A stretch of DNA of 64,000 nucleotides, from positions 30,028 through 94,027 of the forward strand of contig JAUIBT010000016.1 in assembly GCA_030428255.1 (NCBI GenBank), written 5' to 3'. The notes beneath the pieces are model-generated. The model did not search any database, was not told the origin of the DNA, and saw nothing but the letters and a program-made list of their open reading frames with translations. How positions within the stretch are numbered: the stretch's first letter is position 1; each line of letters opens with the position of its first letter. This stretch comes from Alphaproteobacteria bacterium (GTDB taxonomy: Bacteria > Pseudomonadota > Alphaproteobacteria > UBA7985 > JAUIBT01). Shown in pieces: positions 19,047 through 27,566 of this stretch. The translations under genes were made by a program, and so were the position numbers.

Positions 19047-19805
19047 ATGGCCTACCGCCGCAGCCCCCAGCGCATTCGCCTAAAAGCCCAAGCAGCGATC
19101 CGCAATCCGCGGCCCTTGGGGTTAGGTTTTGGGCTCTTGTTCGCGGCCCTTGGTTTGTCTTGGATGCTTCAGGTTCAGCCTTTGGGCGCACAAGACCTTA
19201 ACGCGATGATCAACGATCAACCCACCCAAGGTCAAACGACTCAAGACCAAACAACCCAGCCGCAAGCACCTGTCAGCCCCCCCAGCGCCACGGTGAGCCC
19301 GAGCGACGACACCAATACGGCTGCCACGCAGCCCACCAACCAAGCCAGCACGCAAGACCCTGGCGACCAAGAGAACTTCACGCCAGCCAACCGCTGTCCG
19401 CGCTGCGCCCTCTTCTCCGCCATCCAAATGGCCGAGTCTGGCACCTCCTGCCAAGACGTGATCTTCCAAGGCGCGGCTTCCTACTCTGTAACCGGCGATT
19501 TTGAAAACAGTGATATGCTTGAGGTCGATGCCCGCACGTCCTGCCGCATCTCCTTTTTCAATGACTCGCCTGACCGCAGCATCGTCATCAAACTGGACCG
19601 TGCCTTGCGCGAACTGATCCTGGCGCCGTCGCCCGATCTCTATTCCGGCTATTTGCTGACCCCGCGCAGCTCGATTGATCTCATCTTGCGCCCTGGCCAG
19701 ATCCACCGCTCAGTTGAAGCCAAGAATATCGTCACCTGGAAGGACGCGACCCAAGTCGGCGACGCTGCCGACAGCCTGTTCAAAATCCGCATCCGCGCGA
19801 ACTAG
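19047..19805 (+). CDS. Secreted or periplasmic CxxC protein sharing a domain with the upstream membrane protein
   Basis: The ATG at 19047 follows AGGAG with good spacing; a GTG at 18993 would add 18 residues before the signal sequence. The N-terminus is a basic region plus a hydrophobic stretch ending LGAQ, so the protein is exported. A long Gln/Thr/Pro-rich linker follows, then NRCPRCALF (Cys117, Cys120). A beta-like domain with Cys135 and Cys166 matches the pattern C-x-D-x-IF ... C ... F/INxxP of the preceding gene's C-terminus. The mature start carries DLNAMIND, a motif also found in other proteins of this locus. The function is unknown. Confidence 0.65.
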   Translation: MAYRRSPQRIRLKAQAAIRNPRPLGLGFGLLFAALGLSWMLQVQPLGAQDLNAMINDQPTQGQTTQDQTTQPQAPVSPPSATVSPSDDTNTAATQPTNQASTQDPGDQENFTPANRCPRCALFSAIQMAESGTSCQDVIFQGAASYSVTGDFENSDMLEVDARTSCRISFFNDSPDRSIVIKLDRALRELILAPSPDLYSGYLLTPRSSIDLILRPGQIHRSVEAKNIVTWKDATQVGDAADSLFKIRIRAN

Positions 19806-19817
19806 AGGAGCCGCATC

Positions 19818-20813
19818 ATGCGATACCGCTCAATGCTTCCCCCTACCAAAGCCCAAGCCCTTGCAGTGAGCCTCTTTGCAGCGGTCTGCTCTGGCGCAGC
19901 CCAGGCCCAGCTCTATGACGTCTCCTTGTTTGGCCAGGCCAATCTGACCATTTCTAAGGAGTCCCTTGGTGGCGGCGCTGACGACGTCAGCAAGAAAGGC
20001 AACACCTATGAGCCCATTGCCAAGTTCAGCGAAAGCTCAAACCTGCGCCGCTATGCCAAGTCCGTCTTCCGCATTGATTTCGTCACCACGGAAGACGGCA
20101 AACGCGGCGTGAGCGTATGCACCTCAACTTTGGTTGCGCCCCAAGTCTTGCTGACCAATGCGCACTGCCTGTCGACCGAAAGCTATCAGGTTGAAGAGGC
20201 CATCGCCTGGTACAATCTGATCGACCAGGACGGCAAAGAGGCCCAGACCTTCAAGATCCGCACCCGCGCCTTCGAGAGCGACGCGGCTTTGGATTATGCC
20301 TTGGTGGAAATCCTCGACCCGCTGCCCGAACACATTAAGCCCGTTCCGCTCAAGAAGAGCATCGCCGTCAACGCCCGCGATCCTTTGAAGATTGTTCACC
20401 ACCCGCGCGGACTGCCCCAACGCCTGTCAAGCTACGGCTGCGTCGCAGTGACCGAGACCGGAGCGCCGGACGTCATCTTAGGCCACCGTTGCGATACGCA
20501 AGGCGGCTCCTCCGGCTCGCTGGTGCTGGACGAGAACCTGACGCCGGTTGCTCTGCATCACCGCGCGGGCCTGCAACCCGATGATCCCGGCTCTTTCAAC
20601 AAAGCCACCTACCTGAGCACAATCTTGGCCAGCTCCGCCTATTTGGCGCGCATTGCCCAGGCGCAAACGCCCTCCCAAGACCAGCCGCAACCCCAAAGCA
20701 GTGATCAAGGCCAGACCAGCACTCAGGGCCAAACTGGCACACCGTCGTATCAACCCGAAGGCAATGCCAAGGGCAACGATACCGGAACGATCAATGACTT
20801 AATTAACAACTAA
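19818..20813 (+). CDS. Exported trypsin-like (S1/V8-type) serine protease
   Basis: The 331-residue product has a signal peptide ending AAQAQ. The catalytic triad is readable: His116 in LLTNAHCLS, Asp159 in AALDYALVEI and Ser232 in DTQGGSSGSLV. The fold is that of V8-like/HtrA-type serine proteases, but there is no PDZ domain. After about residue 275 the tail is a Gln/Ser/Thr-rich low-complexity stretch ending in DTGTINDLINN. It starts 12 bases after the CxxC protein gene, so the two are surely co-transcribed. It probably cleaves envelope proteins, perhaps partners within this locus; the substrates are unknown. Confidence 0.85.
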   Translation: MRYRSMLPPTKAQALAVSLFAAVCSGAAQAQLYDVSLFGQANLTISKESLGGGADDVSKKGNTYEPIAKFSESSNLRRYAKSVFRIDFVTTEDGKRGVSVCTSTLVAPQVLLTNAHCLSTESYQVEEAIAWYNLIDQDGKEAQTFKIRTRAFESDAALDYALVEILDPLPEHIKPVPLKKSIAVNARDPLKIVHHPRGLPQRLSSYGCVAVTETGAPDVILGHRCDTQGGSSGSLVLDENLTPVALHHRAGLQPDDPGSFNKATYLSTILASSAYLARIAQAQTPSQDQPQPQSSDQGQTSTQGQTGTPSYQPEGNAKGNDTGTINDLINN

Positions 20814-20921
20814 TTCAGTGTGTTATGCAAGAATTTGCCTAGCCATTCCACCCCCTTCTCGAACCCTCACGAAGAGCCAAGCCGATCCTTTCCCCAGATC
20901 GCTCAACCAAGGAAATGTCTT

Positions 20922-21833
20922 ATGTTCCAGCTAGTCTCCCCCAAGAAATCACTCCTCGCCATGGTGGCAGCAGCCAGCGCCCTGGTCGGTCTGGCCAGCA
21001 CCTCTGCGCAGGCACAGACGCCGCCCGGCGATGACACCAACACCATCAACGCGATGATCGAGGCGCTGTCGCCTCAACAGGCCCACGGCAACACCTATGG
21101 CCAGCGGATCATCACCGTGCCCGTGCCAATCTATAAGCAGCACCAGCCCTATGCAAAAGGCAACCAGCCGGTCATCTATCAGCCGATCCTGCTGAACTAC
21201 AACCACACCTATGACCTGGCGGTTTTCTTTGATTTTGACCGCGCAACCATCAAGCCCGAGGCGCGCTCCTTGCTGAACAGCCTGGGCTATGCGCTGATCT
21301 CCCCGGGCCTTGCGAACTCCACCTATCTGCTGGCCGGGCACACTGACGCCAAGGGCAGCGACAGCTATAACCTATGGCTGTCAAACCGCCGTGCAGCGGC
21401 TGTTAAGTGGTATCTGACCTCGCACTTCCCAATTGCGCCGCACCGTCTGTTGACCGCGGGCTTTGGTGAAAGCCGCTTGGCCGACCCCGCCCATCCGCGC
21501 GCAGCCGTCAACCGCCGCGTTGAGATCACTTTGATCGACCAGGGGTATATCGAGCAAGGCAACTTGCAGAATATCCCCTCGCCCAAAGTTATTTATCCTA
21601 ACGGCAACCCGAACTGTGACCCCAACACCTCTGGATATTTGCAAGACAGCCGTCCAGCGGACCAGAACTTGGATGACTTCAACACCCCGCGCCTGCCGGT
21701 CGAGTGCTTGAACAACCCCGATGCTCCCATTGTGGTCCCAGTCCCAGCGCCGGTCGATACGCAAAACAGTCCTAAGGTGCAAGTCGTCCCGGCTGATCCG
21801 ACGGACACCACCAACTCTATCATTGGCAACTAA
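20922..21833 (+). CDS. OmpA-family peptidoglycan-binding protein of the 17-22 kb locus
   Basis: The ATG at 20922 has AAGGA upstream and opens a clean signal peptide ending STSAQAQ; the 303-residue product is exported but not a lipoprotein. The mature N-terminus carries DTNTINAMIEA. An OmpA-like domain spans about residues 95-208, with FFDFDRATIKPEA, LLAGHTDAKGS, LSNRRAAAV and AVNRRVEITL. The C-terminal part has two cysteines and ends TDTTNSIIGN, an echo of the N-terminal motif. It is the last gene before a strong terminator. I infer that it anchors the system to the cell wall. Confidence 0.85.
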   Translation: MFQLVSPKKSLLAMVAAASALVGLASTSAQAQTPPGDDTNTINAMIEALSPQQAHGNTYGQRIITVPVPIYKQHQPYAKGNQPVIYQPILLNYNHTYDLAVFFDFDRATIKPEARSLLNSLGYALISPGLANSTYLLAGHTDAKGSDSYNLWLSNRRAAAVKWYLTSHFPIAPHRLLTAGFGESRLADPAHPRAAVNRRVEITLIDQGYIEQGNLQNIPSPKVIYPNGNPNCDPNTSGYLQDSRPADQNLDDFNTPRLPVECLNNPDAPIVVPVPAPVDTQNSPKVQVVPADPTDTTNSIIGN

Positions 21834-21861
21834 GCCAAGCCCATAGAGACGCTCAACGTCG

Positions 21862-21905
21862 CCGCCCCTTGAACGCAGTCTTGCGCTTCGAGGGGCGGTT
21901 TCTTT
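21862..21905 (+). terminator. Strong intrinsic terminator closing the 17-22 kb locus
   Basis: CCGCCCCTTGAA and TTCGAGGGGCGG pair (one G-U), with an inner CGCA/TGCG stem, followed by a T-rich run from 21899. It starts 28 bases after the OmpA gene stop. Confidence 0.88.
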
Positions 21906-22061
21906 GTGTTACGCCAAAGGGCACTACAAGGAACCTCAGGGAACTACAGGGAACTAAGGAGAGCCACAGGCCCTCACAGGGTCCGACTGGAATGCCACCG
22001 CTCCCCTTGGCTCCCTGCTCTCTTAGATTTGCCTCTTGAATTTACCCGTTTGGAATTGCCC

Positions 22062-23201
22062 ATGCCGCGCGCTATTTTGCTGATAGTCTCAACCCTGGTT
22101 TGCCTTACGAGCATAGCGCCTGTGACAAAGGCCCAAAGCCCGACTGCGAACGCGACCCCAGTGGCGTACCCCGCCGCCGCGCTGAGCCCTGAGCAGATGG
22201 TCGGCAGTCTGATCATGATGGGATTTCGCGGCCAAACCCCACCAGACCCCGGCAGCGTGGCTATTGCCCAAGCGCTAAAGGATCGGCGTGTGGGCGCGGT
22301 TCTAACCGTCAAGCGCAACTTTGGCGACGGCCAAGCGGCGAAGATGCTGGCGACCGGCTTGCAGGAGGCCTCGCCCGATGGACTGCCGGTGCTGATCGGT
22401 ATCGACCAAGAGGGCGGTTTGATCCAGCGCTTGGGGCCTGCACAAGGCTGGAAGCCCATGCCCAGCGCTGAGGCTATCGCTCGCGACCTGAGCCCCGCCG
22501 AGGCCGAAGCGCTCTATCGCCGCGTGGCCTGCACTCTGCGTCATTGGGGCTTTACCTATAATTTGGGGCCGGTGGTGGACCTAGTGCGTCAACCCAACAA
22601 TCCGGTGATCGTCAAACTGCACCGTTCCTTTGGACGAGAGGCCGAGGCCGTCGCCACCTATGCAGCGGCGGCCGTGCGCGCGCACCGCGCCTGCGGTGTG
22701 CTGACGGCGCTCAAGCATTTTCCCGGGCACGGCTCCTCCCTGCAGGACAGCCACAAGGGTCTGACCGATGTCACCAACTTGTGGCACCCAGAAGAAATGG
22801 ACCCCTTCGCGCTGTTGATCCGTCAGGGCATGGCCGACAGCATCATGACCGCCCACATCAGCCACACCAAGGTTGACCCTGATTTGCCTGCCAGTCTGTC
22901 GCCGATCTTCATTGGCGAGGTCCTGCGGCAAACCTTGGGCTACCAGGGGCTGGTGATCAGCGACGACATGACCATGGGCGCAATTGCCGACCACTACGGC
23001 AGTGTCGAGGCGGCGGTACAGGCGCTGGACGCTGGCGCGGACATGATCATGGTCGCAACCCCCATCGACGAAGCTCCTGAGCTGCCCGGCCAGATCATCG
23101 CTGGGGTCTTGGCCGCCGTGAAAAGCGGCAAACTGGACTGGTCGCGCATCGAGCAAGCCTTTGGCCGGGTCCAAGCCGCCCGCGCAGCACTGCATCGCTA
23201 A
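22062..23201 (+). CDS. Exported family 3 glycoside hydrolase (beta-N-acetylhexosaminidase type)
   Basis: The 379-residue protein has an N-terminal signal peptide (PRAILLIVSTLVCL) beginning at the ATG at 22062; longer frames from 21906 lack one. The GH3 hallmarks are present: IGIDQEGG, LTALKHFPGHGSS (the His/Asp loop typical of NagZ) and the nucleophile Asp in VISDDMTMGA. NagZ is usually cytosolic and releases GlcNAc from muropeptides; an exported copy would act in the periplasm or outside. It is single-domain, as in NagZ, not the long BglX type. It follows the envelope locus terminator and probably has its own promoter. Confidence 0.88.
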   Translation: MPRAILLIVSTLVCLTSIAPVTKAQSPTANATPVAYPAAALSPEQMVGSLIMMGFRGQTPPDPGSVAIAQALKDRRVGAVLTVKRNFGDGQAAKMLATGLQEASPDGLPVLIGIDQEGGLIQRLGPAQGWKPMPSAEAIARDLSPAEAEALYRRVACTLRHWGFTYNLGPVVDLVRQPNNPVIVKLHRSFGREAEAVATYAAAAVRAHRACGVLTALKHFPGHGSSLQDSHKGLTDVTNLWHPEEMDPFALLIRQGMADSIMTAHISHTKVDPDLPASLSPIFIGEVLRQTLGYQGLVISDDMTMGAIADHYGSVEAAVQALDAGADMIMVATPIDEAPELPGQIIAGVLAAVKSGKLDWSRIEQAFGRVQAARAALHR

Positions 23202-23416
23202 TCATAGCGCGGCGATTGGAGTCGTTCAGGGCTTCGCCTCTGCGCCCATCAGTGCTGCCAAGCGCTGATGCGACCCACAAAGCCAAGGTGCTGGCGTGCA
23301 ACTTTAGACTTGTTCCTTGACTCGCGGCGGCTGGCGGGTTCGAAAAGATATTCGCAACAAAAATCTGCCCCGCCGCCAAGCGAACCGGTCGAGGTCCCCG
23401 AAGAAGGAAGAAACGA

Positions 23417-24736
23417 ATGAACCAGCCGACACCCCTGACCAGCATCTGCGAAAACAGCCTCTTTCGCCCGGGCGACGTTTTCGTTCTTTTCGGCGAGCTG
23501 TTCGGACGCGGCTATGCCACAGGACTGGTCGAGGCCGCCAAAGCGACGGGCATGACCGTCATCGGCATCACTGTCGGACGCCGCGAAGCCAGCGGCGAGC
23601 TGCGCGCGCTGAACCCAGATGAACTGGCCGAAGCCGAGGCCAATCTTGGCGGACAGATCATCAACGTACCACTGATGGCGGGCTTTGATATGGACGCGCC
23701 GGAAGGCAACGACACGCCGACCAAAATGCTGAGCGGCATGACGCTGGACAATTGGCAGGATTACAAGCTGGACTGGGCGCAGGTTGATCGCTGCCGCCAG
23801 GTTGGCACGGCGCGTTTCACACAAGCCTTAACGCAGGTTATGGAGGCGCTGGCAGGCATGATCCCGGCGGGCAAAAACGTCTATTTCGCCCACACCATGG
23901 CGGGCGGCATTCCCCGCGCCAAAGCCTTTTTGGCCATCGCCAATCGCATCTACAAAGGCCAAGGCGACCGCCACCTCTCCTCGCAAGCTTTGCTGGACAG
24001 CGACTTGGGCAAGCTGATTTTGCAAAACTTTGACGAGGTGTCTGCCAACAGCTTTGGCCACTTGATCGAGGCCAGCAGCACACTGCGCGAGCGCCTGGAG
24101 GCCGAGGGCGGCCAAGTGCGCTACACCGCCTACGGCTACCACGGAACCCGCGTTTTGATCGGCAACGACTATCGCTGGCAGACCTACACCAACTACACCC
24201 AGGGCTATGCCAAGATGCGGCTGGAAGGCTTTGCCAAAGACGCCTGGAGCCGCGGCATCAAAGCTACTGTCTTTAACTGCCCTGAAATTCGCACCAACTC
24301 GTCGGATGTCTTCTCTGGCATCGAGCTGTCCTTGCTGCCGCTGCTGCAAGCTCTGCGCAAAGAGGGCGACAATGCTTGGGTGCAAGGCCTGTGGCAGCAG
24401 TGCCAAGACCTGCTGCGCGACGGCGAAACGCTGGGCGATGTGCTGGCCAAGGTGCAGGACTATCTGCAAGACCCGGTTATGCAGCCCTTCAGCAATTTCG
24501 ACGCTTGGCCCATGCCCAACAGCGCCGCGCAGGCCGACCTGACCGTCGGCACCTCCAAGACCATCCTTCAGATGCACAAGGACAGCAAGCAGCTCATCAG
24601 TGATCTGTTAAGCAGCCATGTGTTGGACGCCAGCGGCGCGCTGATTTTCGGAGCAGCCGGTCAGGCCAGCGGCCCAGTGCTTTGGTTGGATCATGATATT
24701 GTGGCCCGCGCGCTGATCGCCCGACACGGCGGGTAG
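23417..24736 (+). CDS. Putative Rossmann-like oxidoreductase, tentatively FabMG-type enoyl-ACP reductase family
   Basis: The 439-residue product follows a good AGGAAG site. Near the N-terminus, VLFGELFGRGYATGLVEAA has a G-xxx-G-x-G pattern of nucleotide-binding folds. Conserved-looking blocks are INVPLMAGFDMDAPEG, YGYHGTRVLIGNDYRWQTY and NCPEIRTNSSD. From memory this resembles proteins annotated as FabMG-family enoyl-ACP reductases, but I cannot verify that and no catalytic residues are certain. It is cytosolic. It stands alone between the hydrolase gene and the convergent GNAT gene. Confidence 0.5.
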   Translation: MNQPTPLTSICENSLFRPGDVFVLFGELFGRGYATGLVEAAKATGMTVIGITVGRREASGELRALNPDELAEAEANLGGQIINVPLMAGFDMDAPEGNDTPTKMLSGMTLDNWQDYKLDWAQVDRCRQVGTARFTQALTQVMEALAGMIPAGKNVYFAHTMAGGIPRAKAFLAIANRIYKGQGDRHLSSQALLDSDLGKLILQNFDEVSANSFGHLIEASSTLRERLEAEGGQVRYTAYGYHGTRVLIGNDYRWQTYTNYTQGYAKMRLEGFAKDAWSRGIKATVFNCPEIRTNSSDVFSGIELSLLPLLQALRKEGDNAWVQGLWQQCQDLLRDGETLGDVLAKVQDYLQDPVMQPFSNFDAWPMPNSAAQADLTVGTSKTILQMHKDSKQLISDLLSSHVLDASGALIFGAAGQASGPVLWLDHDIVARALIARHGG

Positions 24737-24785
24737 CGCGTGTTGAGTCGCCCATAAGCGGCGCTCGCTTGGCAGGCCGTGAGGG

Positions 24786-25280
24786 TCAGCGCCCCACTGC
24801 CAGAGACTTGGCATAGAAAATTCGCTCAAAGCCATCTTGATGCCCCCGACCCGTCTCGAAATAGCCCAGCGCGGGATAAAAGCGCTGGTTGGCTAGCATC
24901 TTGGTGTTGGTGTAGAGCTTGGCCGTCTTGCAGCCTTGGGCGCGGCCCCAGACCTCGCAGGCGGCCATGAGCTTGCGCCCCTCGCCCTGCCCTTGGACCG
25001 ACGGCAGCACAGCGATATTTTCGATCAACAGACAATCCGCATCAATCAGCAGAATGGCATAGCCCAAGCGCTCCGAAGCCCGTTCTGGCTCGTCCTGAAG
25101 GCCCGCGCCCAGCCAAATCCAAGCTTCACCGTTTGCGATATGGCGCGCAAAGTCGGCGTCCATGGGCGCCGGGCGACGGCCCATCACAGAGATGTATTGG
25201 CTGTAGGCTGCCTTGGCGCACTCAGTCATCCAGGTGCTGTCGTCGGCCTCCGCCGGGCGTAGCTGCGCGGCTAGCATCAT
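24786..25280 (-). CDS. GNAT-family N-acetyltransferase
   Basis: The 164-residue protein has the acetyl-CoA-binding motif A (IENIAVLPSVQGQGEGRKLM), a following TAKLYTNTKMLANQ and the C-terminal FYPALGYFETGR typical of GNAT enzymes. The substrate is unknown; small-molecule or protein amines are usual. Its ATG overlaps the folC stop as ATGA, so it is translationally coupled to folC at the end of the trp-acc-fol operon. Confidence 0.88.
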   Translation of the reverse strand: MMLAAQLRPAEADDSTWMTECAKAAYSQYISVMGRRPAPMDADFARHIANGEAWIWLGAGLQDEPERASERLGYAILLIDADCLLIENIAVLPSVQGQGEGRKLMAACEVWGRAQGCKTAKLYTNTKMLANQRFYPALGYFETGRGHQDGFERIFYAKSLAVGR

Positions 25281-26545
25281 GCCAGCGCCAGACCGCGCGC
25301 GCCCATGACCTTGCCAATCAAATAGAGCGATCCACAGATTAAGACCCGCTCGCCAGGATGTTGTGTTGACAGCCGCTCAAGTGCGGCCTGAACGCTGGTC
25401 TCGACCTCAGCTATGCCGCCAAGCGCGCCCACACTCGCCGCCAGCTCGTCGCCGGTAAAGCTGTTGGGCTCGCCCGGTATGGTGACGGTCGTCATGCTGG
25501 CTGCGGGCTCAAGCAGTGGTTGGAGATAGTTGCCAGCGGCTTTGGTGTTGAGCATGCCCACCACCAAGTGCGTCGGCCCGTCCCAAGCGGCCAACTGTTG
25601 GGCCAGCATAGTGCCGGCCGCAGGGTTGTGACCGCCATCGACCCACACCTCCAAATCCAGGCCGTCGGCGGGGATGGACTGCAAGCGCCCGGCCCAGCGT
25701 GTTTCAAGAATCGCCGCCTCGCGAGCCTTCATCGGCACGATGAAGTCAGGCTCCAGCATATCCAGCGCCGCCATGGCGGTGGCCGCGTTGGCGACTTGGT
25801 GATCACCCAGCATACCCGGTGCCGGGTACTCTTTGGGCGCGACATAGAAGCGACGGTCGAGCTGGCCCCAGGGCAGATTGTGCCCCAGCGCGCGCACCCG
25901 CGAAAATCGCTGGTCGGCTACGTTTAAGAGCACTTGCAGCACGGCTTCATCCTGCGGCGCGACACAGACCGGGCTCATGGTCTTGATAATGCCGGCTTTC
26001 TCGCCCGCAATCTTCTCAAGCGTGTCACCCAGAAAGGCTTCGTGATCCATAGAAATGGGCGTGATGACGCTCAGCTTGGGCTCGTCAACCACATTGGTGG
26101 CGTCCAAGCGCCCCCCCAGACCCGTCTCAAGCAGCACGATATCCGCAGGCGTCTCAGCAAAGGCCAAGAGCGCGGCCACCGTCGTAATCTCGAAATAGGT
26201 GATGGTTTCGGGCCCGTTGGCCTCTTCCACCCGCTCAAGCAGCGTCAGAAGATCGGCTTCTGAGATCAGCGCTCCAGCCAAGCGGATGCGCTCGTGAAAG
26301 CGGATCAGGTGCGGCGAGGTGTAGGCGTGGACCTTATAACCCGCTGCCTCCAGCGCGCTGCGCATAAAGGCCAGGGTCGAGCCCTTGCCGTTGGTGCCCG
26401 CGAAATGCACCACCGGCGGCAGCTTGGTATGGGGATTGCCCAAGCGCTTAAGCAGGCGATAGACCCGATCCAGCGTCAGATCGATGACCTTGGGGTGCAG
26501 CGTCATGAGGCGCTGCAGCACCGCATCCGATTGAAAGTCGCTCAT
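25277..26545 (-). CDS. folC: Bifunctional dihydrofolate/folylpolyglutamate synthase
   Basis: The 422-residue enzyme adds glutamate to dihydropteroate and to folates in the cytosol. The ATP loop is HFAGTNGKGST, followed by SPHLIRFHERIRL and the ETGLGGRLDATNV and ITPISMDHEAFLGDTLE blocks of the Mur-ligase superfamily. GEKAGIIK contains the usual carbamylated-lysine region. I chose the ATG at 26545; an ATG at 26578 overlaps accD and lacks a ribosome-binding site. It sits after accD, the common alphaproteobacterial order. Confidence 0.93.
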   Translation of the reverse strand: MSDFQSDAVLQRLMTLHPKVIDLTLDRVYRLLKRLGNPHTKLPPVVHFAGTNGKGSTLAFMRSALEAAGYKVHAYTSPHLIRFHERIRLAGALISEADLLTLLERVEEANGPETITYFEITTVAALLAFAETPADIVLLETGLGGRLDATNVVDEPKLSVITPISMDHEAFLGDTLEKIAGEKAGIIKTMSPVCVAPQDEAVLQVLLNVADQRFSRVRALGHNLPWGQLDRRFYVAPKEYPAPGMLGDHQVANAATAMAALDMLEPDFIVPMKAREAAILETRWAGRLQSIPADGLDLEVWVDGGHNPAAGTMLAQQLAAWDGPTHLVVGMLNTKAAGNYLQPLLEPAASMTTVTIPGEPNSFTGDELAASVGALGGIAEVETSVQAALERLSTQHPGERVLICGSLYLIGKVMGARGLALA

Positions 26546-26558
26546 GCAGGTTTGGGCC

Positions 26559-27512
26559 TCAGGCTTCACCAGCGCCATCAGCGTCAGGTTCGGCTGGCTG
26601 TTTCGCTGCTTCGTCCAAGCGGTCGCCCGGCACGTCTTCAGGGCGCGGCAGCTCCAGCAGGGAGTCGCCGAGCAAGAGCGATAGGACTTGCACCAGCTTG
26701 TCCTTCATGTCTTTGCGCGCCACAACAATGTCGATGATGCCTCGCTCTTGCAGGAATTCGGAGGTCTGGAAGCCATCGGGCAGGTCTTCTCCGGTGGTTT
26801 GCTTGATCACCCGCTTGCCCGCAAAGCCGATCTGGGCGCCGGGCTCGGCCAGGGTCAGATCGCCCAGCATGGCAAAAGAGGCCGACACGCCGCCCGTTGT
26901 GGGATCAGTCAGCACCACCAGGTAAGGCAAGCCTGCCTCTTTGACCATCTGCAAGGCCACCGTGGTGCGCGGCATTTGCATCAGGCTCAAGATGCCTTCT
27001 TGCATGCGTGCGCCGCCAGACGCGGTAAAGATGATAAAGGGCGCTTTGGCTTCGATGGCCTTCTCGGCGGCCTTCACGAAGGTCTCGCCCATGGCCATGC
27101 CCATGGAGCCGCCCATGAAGGCAAAGTTCATGATGGCAATCACCACCTCGCGTCCACCCATGAGGCCGTGAGCAGCGCCCAACGAGTCTTTCTCACCGGT
27201 TTTGGTCTGGGCGTCCTTCAGGCGGTCGCCATAGCGCTTGAGATCCTTGAATTTCAACGGATCGGCCGCAACGCTTGGGATGTCGATCCGCTCAAATGCG
27301 CCCTGGTCAAACAGCAGCGCAAAGCGCTCCAGCATGGGCATGCGCATGTGGTGCTCGCAGTGCGGACAGCAGCGGTGCGTCTCGCTGAGCAGCGGGACAT
27401 AGATCATCTGCTGGCACGAGGGACAGGAGGTCCACAGATCGTCCGGGACCTCTTTCTTTTTGGCAGAAAAGCCCGGAATGCGGGGGCGAACGTAGTCGGT
27501 CAACCAAGACAT
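26559..27512 (-). CDS. accD: Acetyl-CoA carboxylase carboxyltransferase subunit beta
   Basis: The 317-residue subunit has the N-terminal zinc ribbon (CPSC ... CCPHC) and a crotonase-fold carboxyltransferase domain, with FTASGGARMQEG and the DPTTGGVSASFAMLGD block. Together with AccA it transfers CO2 from biotin to acetyl-CoA to start fatty-acid synthesis. The last ~20 residues are a short acidic Ala/Pro tail. It lies between trpA and folC on the same strand. Confidence 0.96.
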   Translation of the reverse strand: MSWLTDYVRPRIPGFSAKKKEVPDDLWTSCPSCQQMIYVPLLSETHRCCPHCEHHMRMPMLERFALLFDQGAFERIDIPSVAADPLKFKDLKRYGDRLKDAQTKTGEKDSLGAAHGLMGGREVVIAIMNFAFMGGSMGMAMGETFVKAAEKAIEAKAPFIIFTASGGARMQEGILSLMQMPRTTVALQMVKEAGLPYLVVLTDPTTGGVSASFAMLGDLTLAEPGAQIGFAGKRVIKQTTGEDLPDGFQTSEFLQERGIIDIVVARKDMKDKLVQVLSLLLGDSLLELPRPEDVPGDRLDEAAKQPAEPDADGAGEA

Positions 27513-27566
27513 AAAACGGGGCTCCTGTTTGGGGCGAATGCGGACTGAGCGAAACGCGCCCTCATG

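Noticed and set aside
21906..22061. N-terminal extension of the GH3 hydrolase
   Set aside because: The extra 52 residues precede a clear signal peptide and overlap the terminator run; the ATG at 22062 is better.
26688..27548. 286-codon rightward frame opposite accD
   Set aside because: Antisense to conserved accD, with composition typical of a shadow frame.
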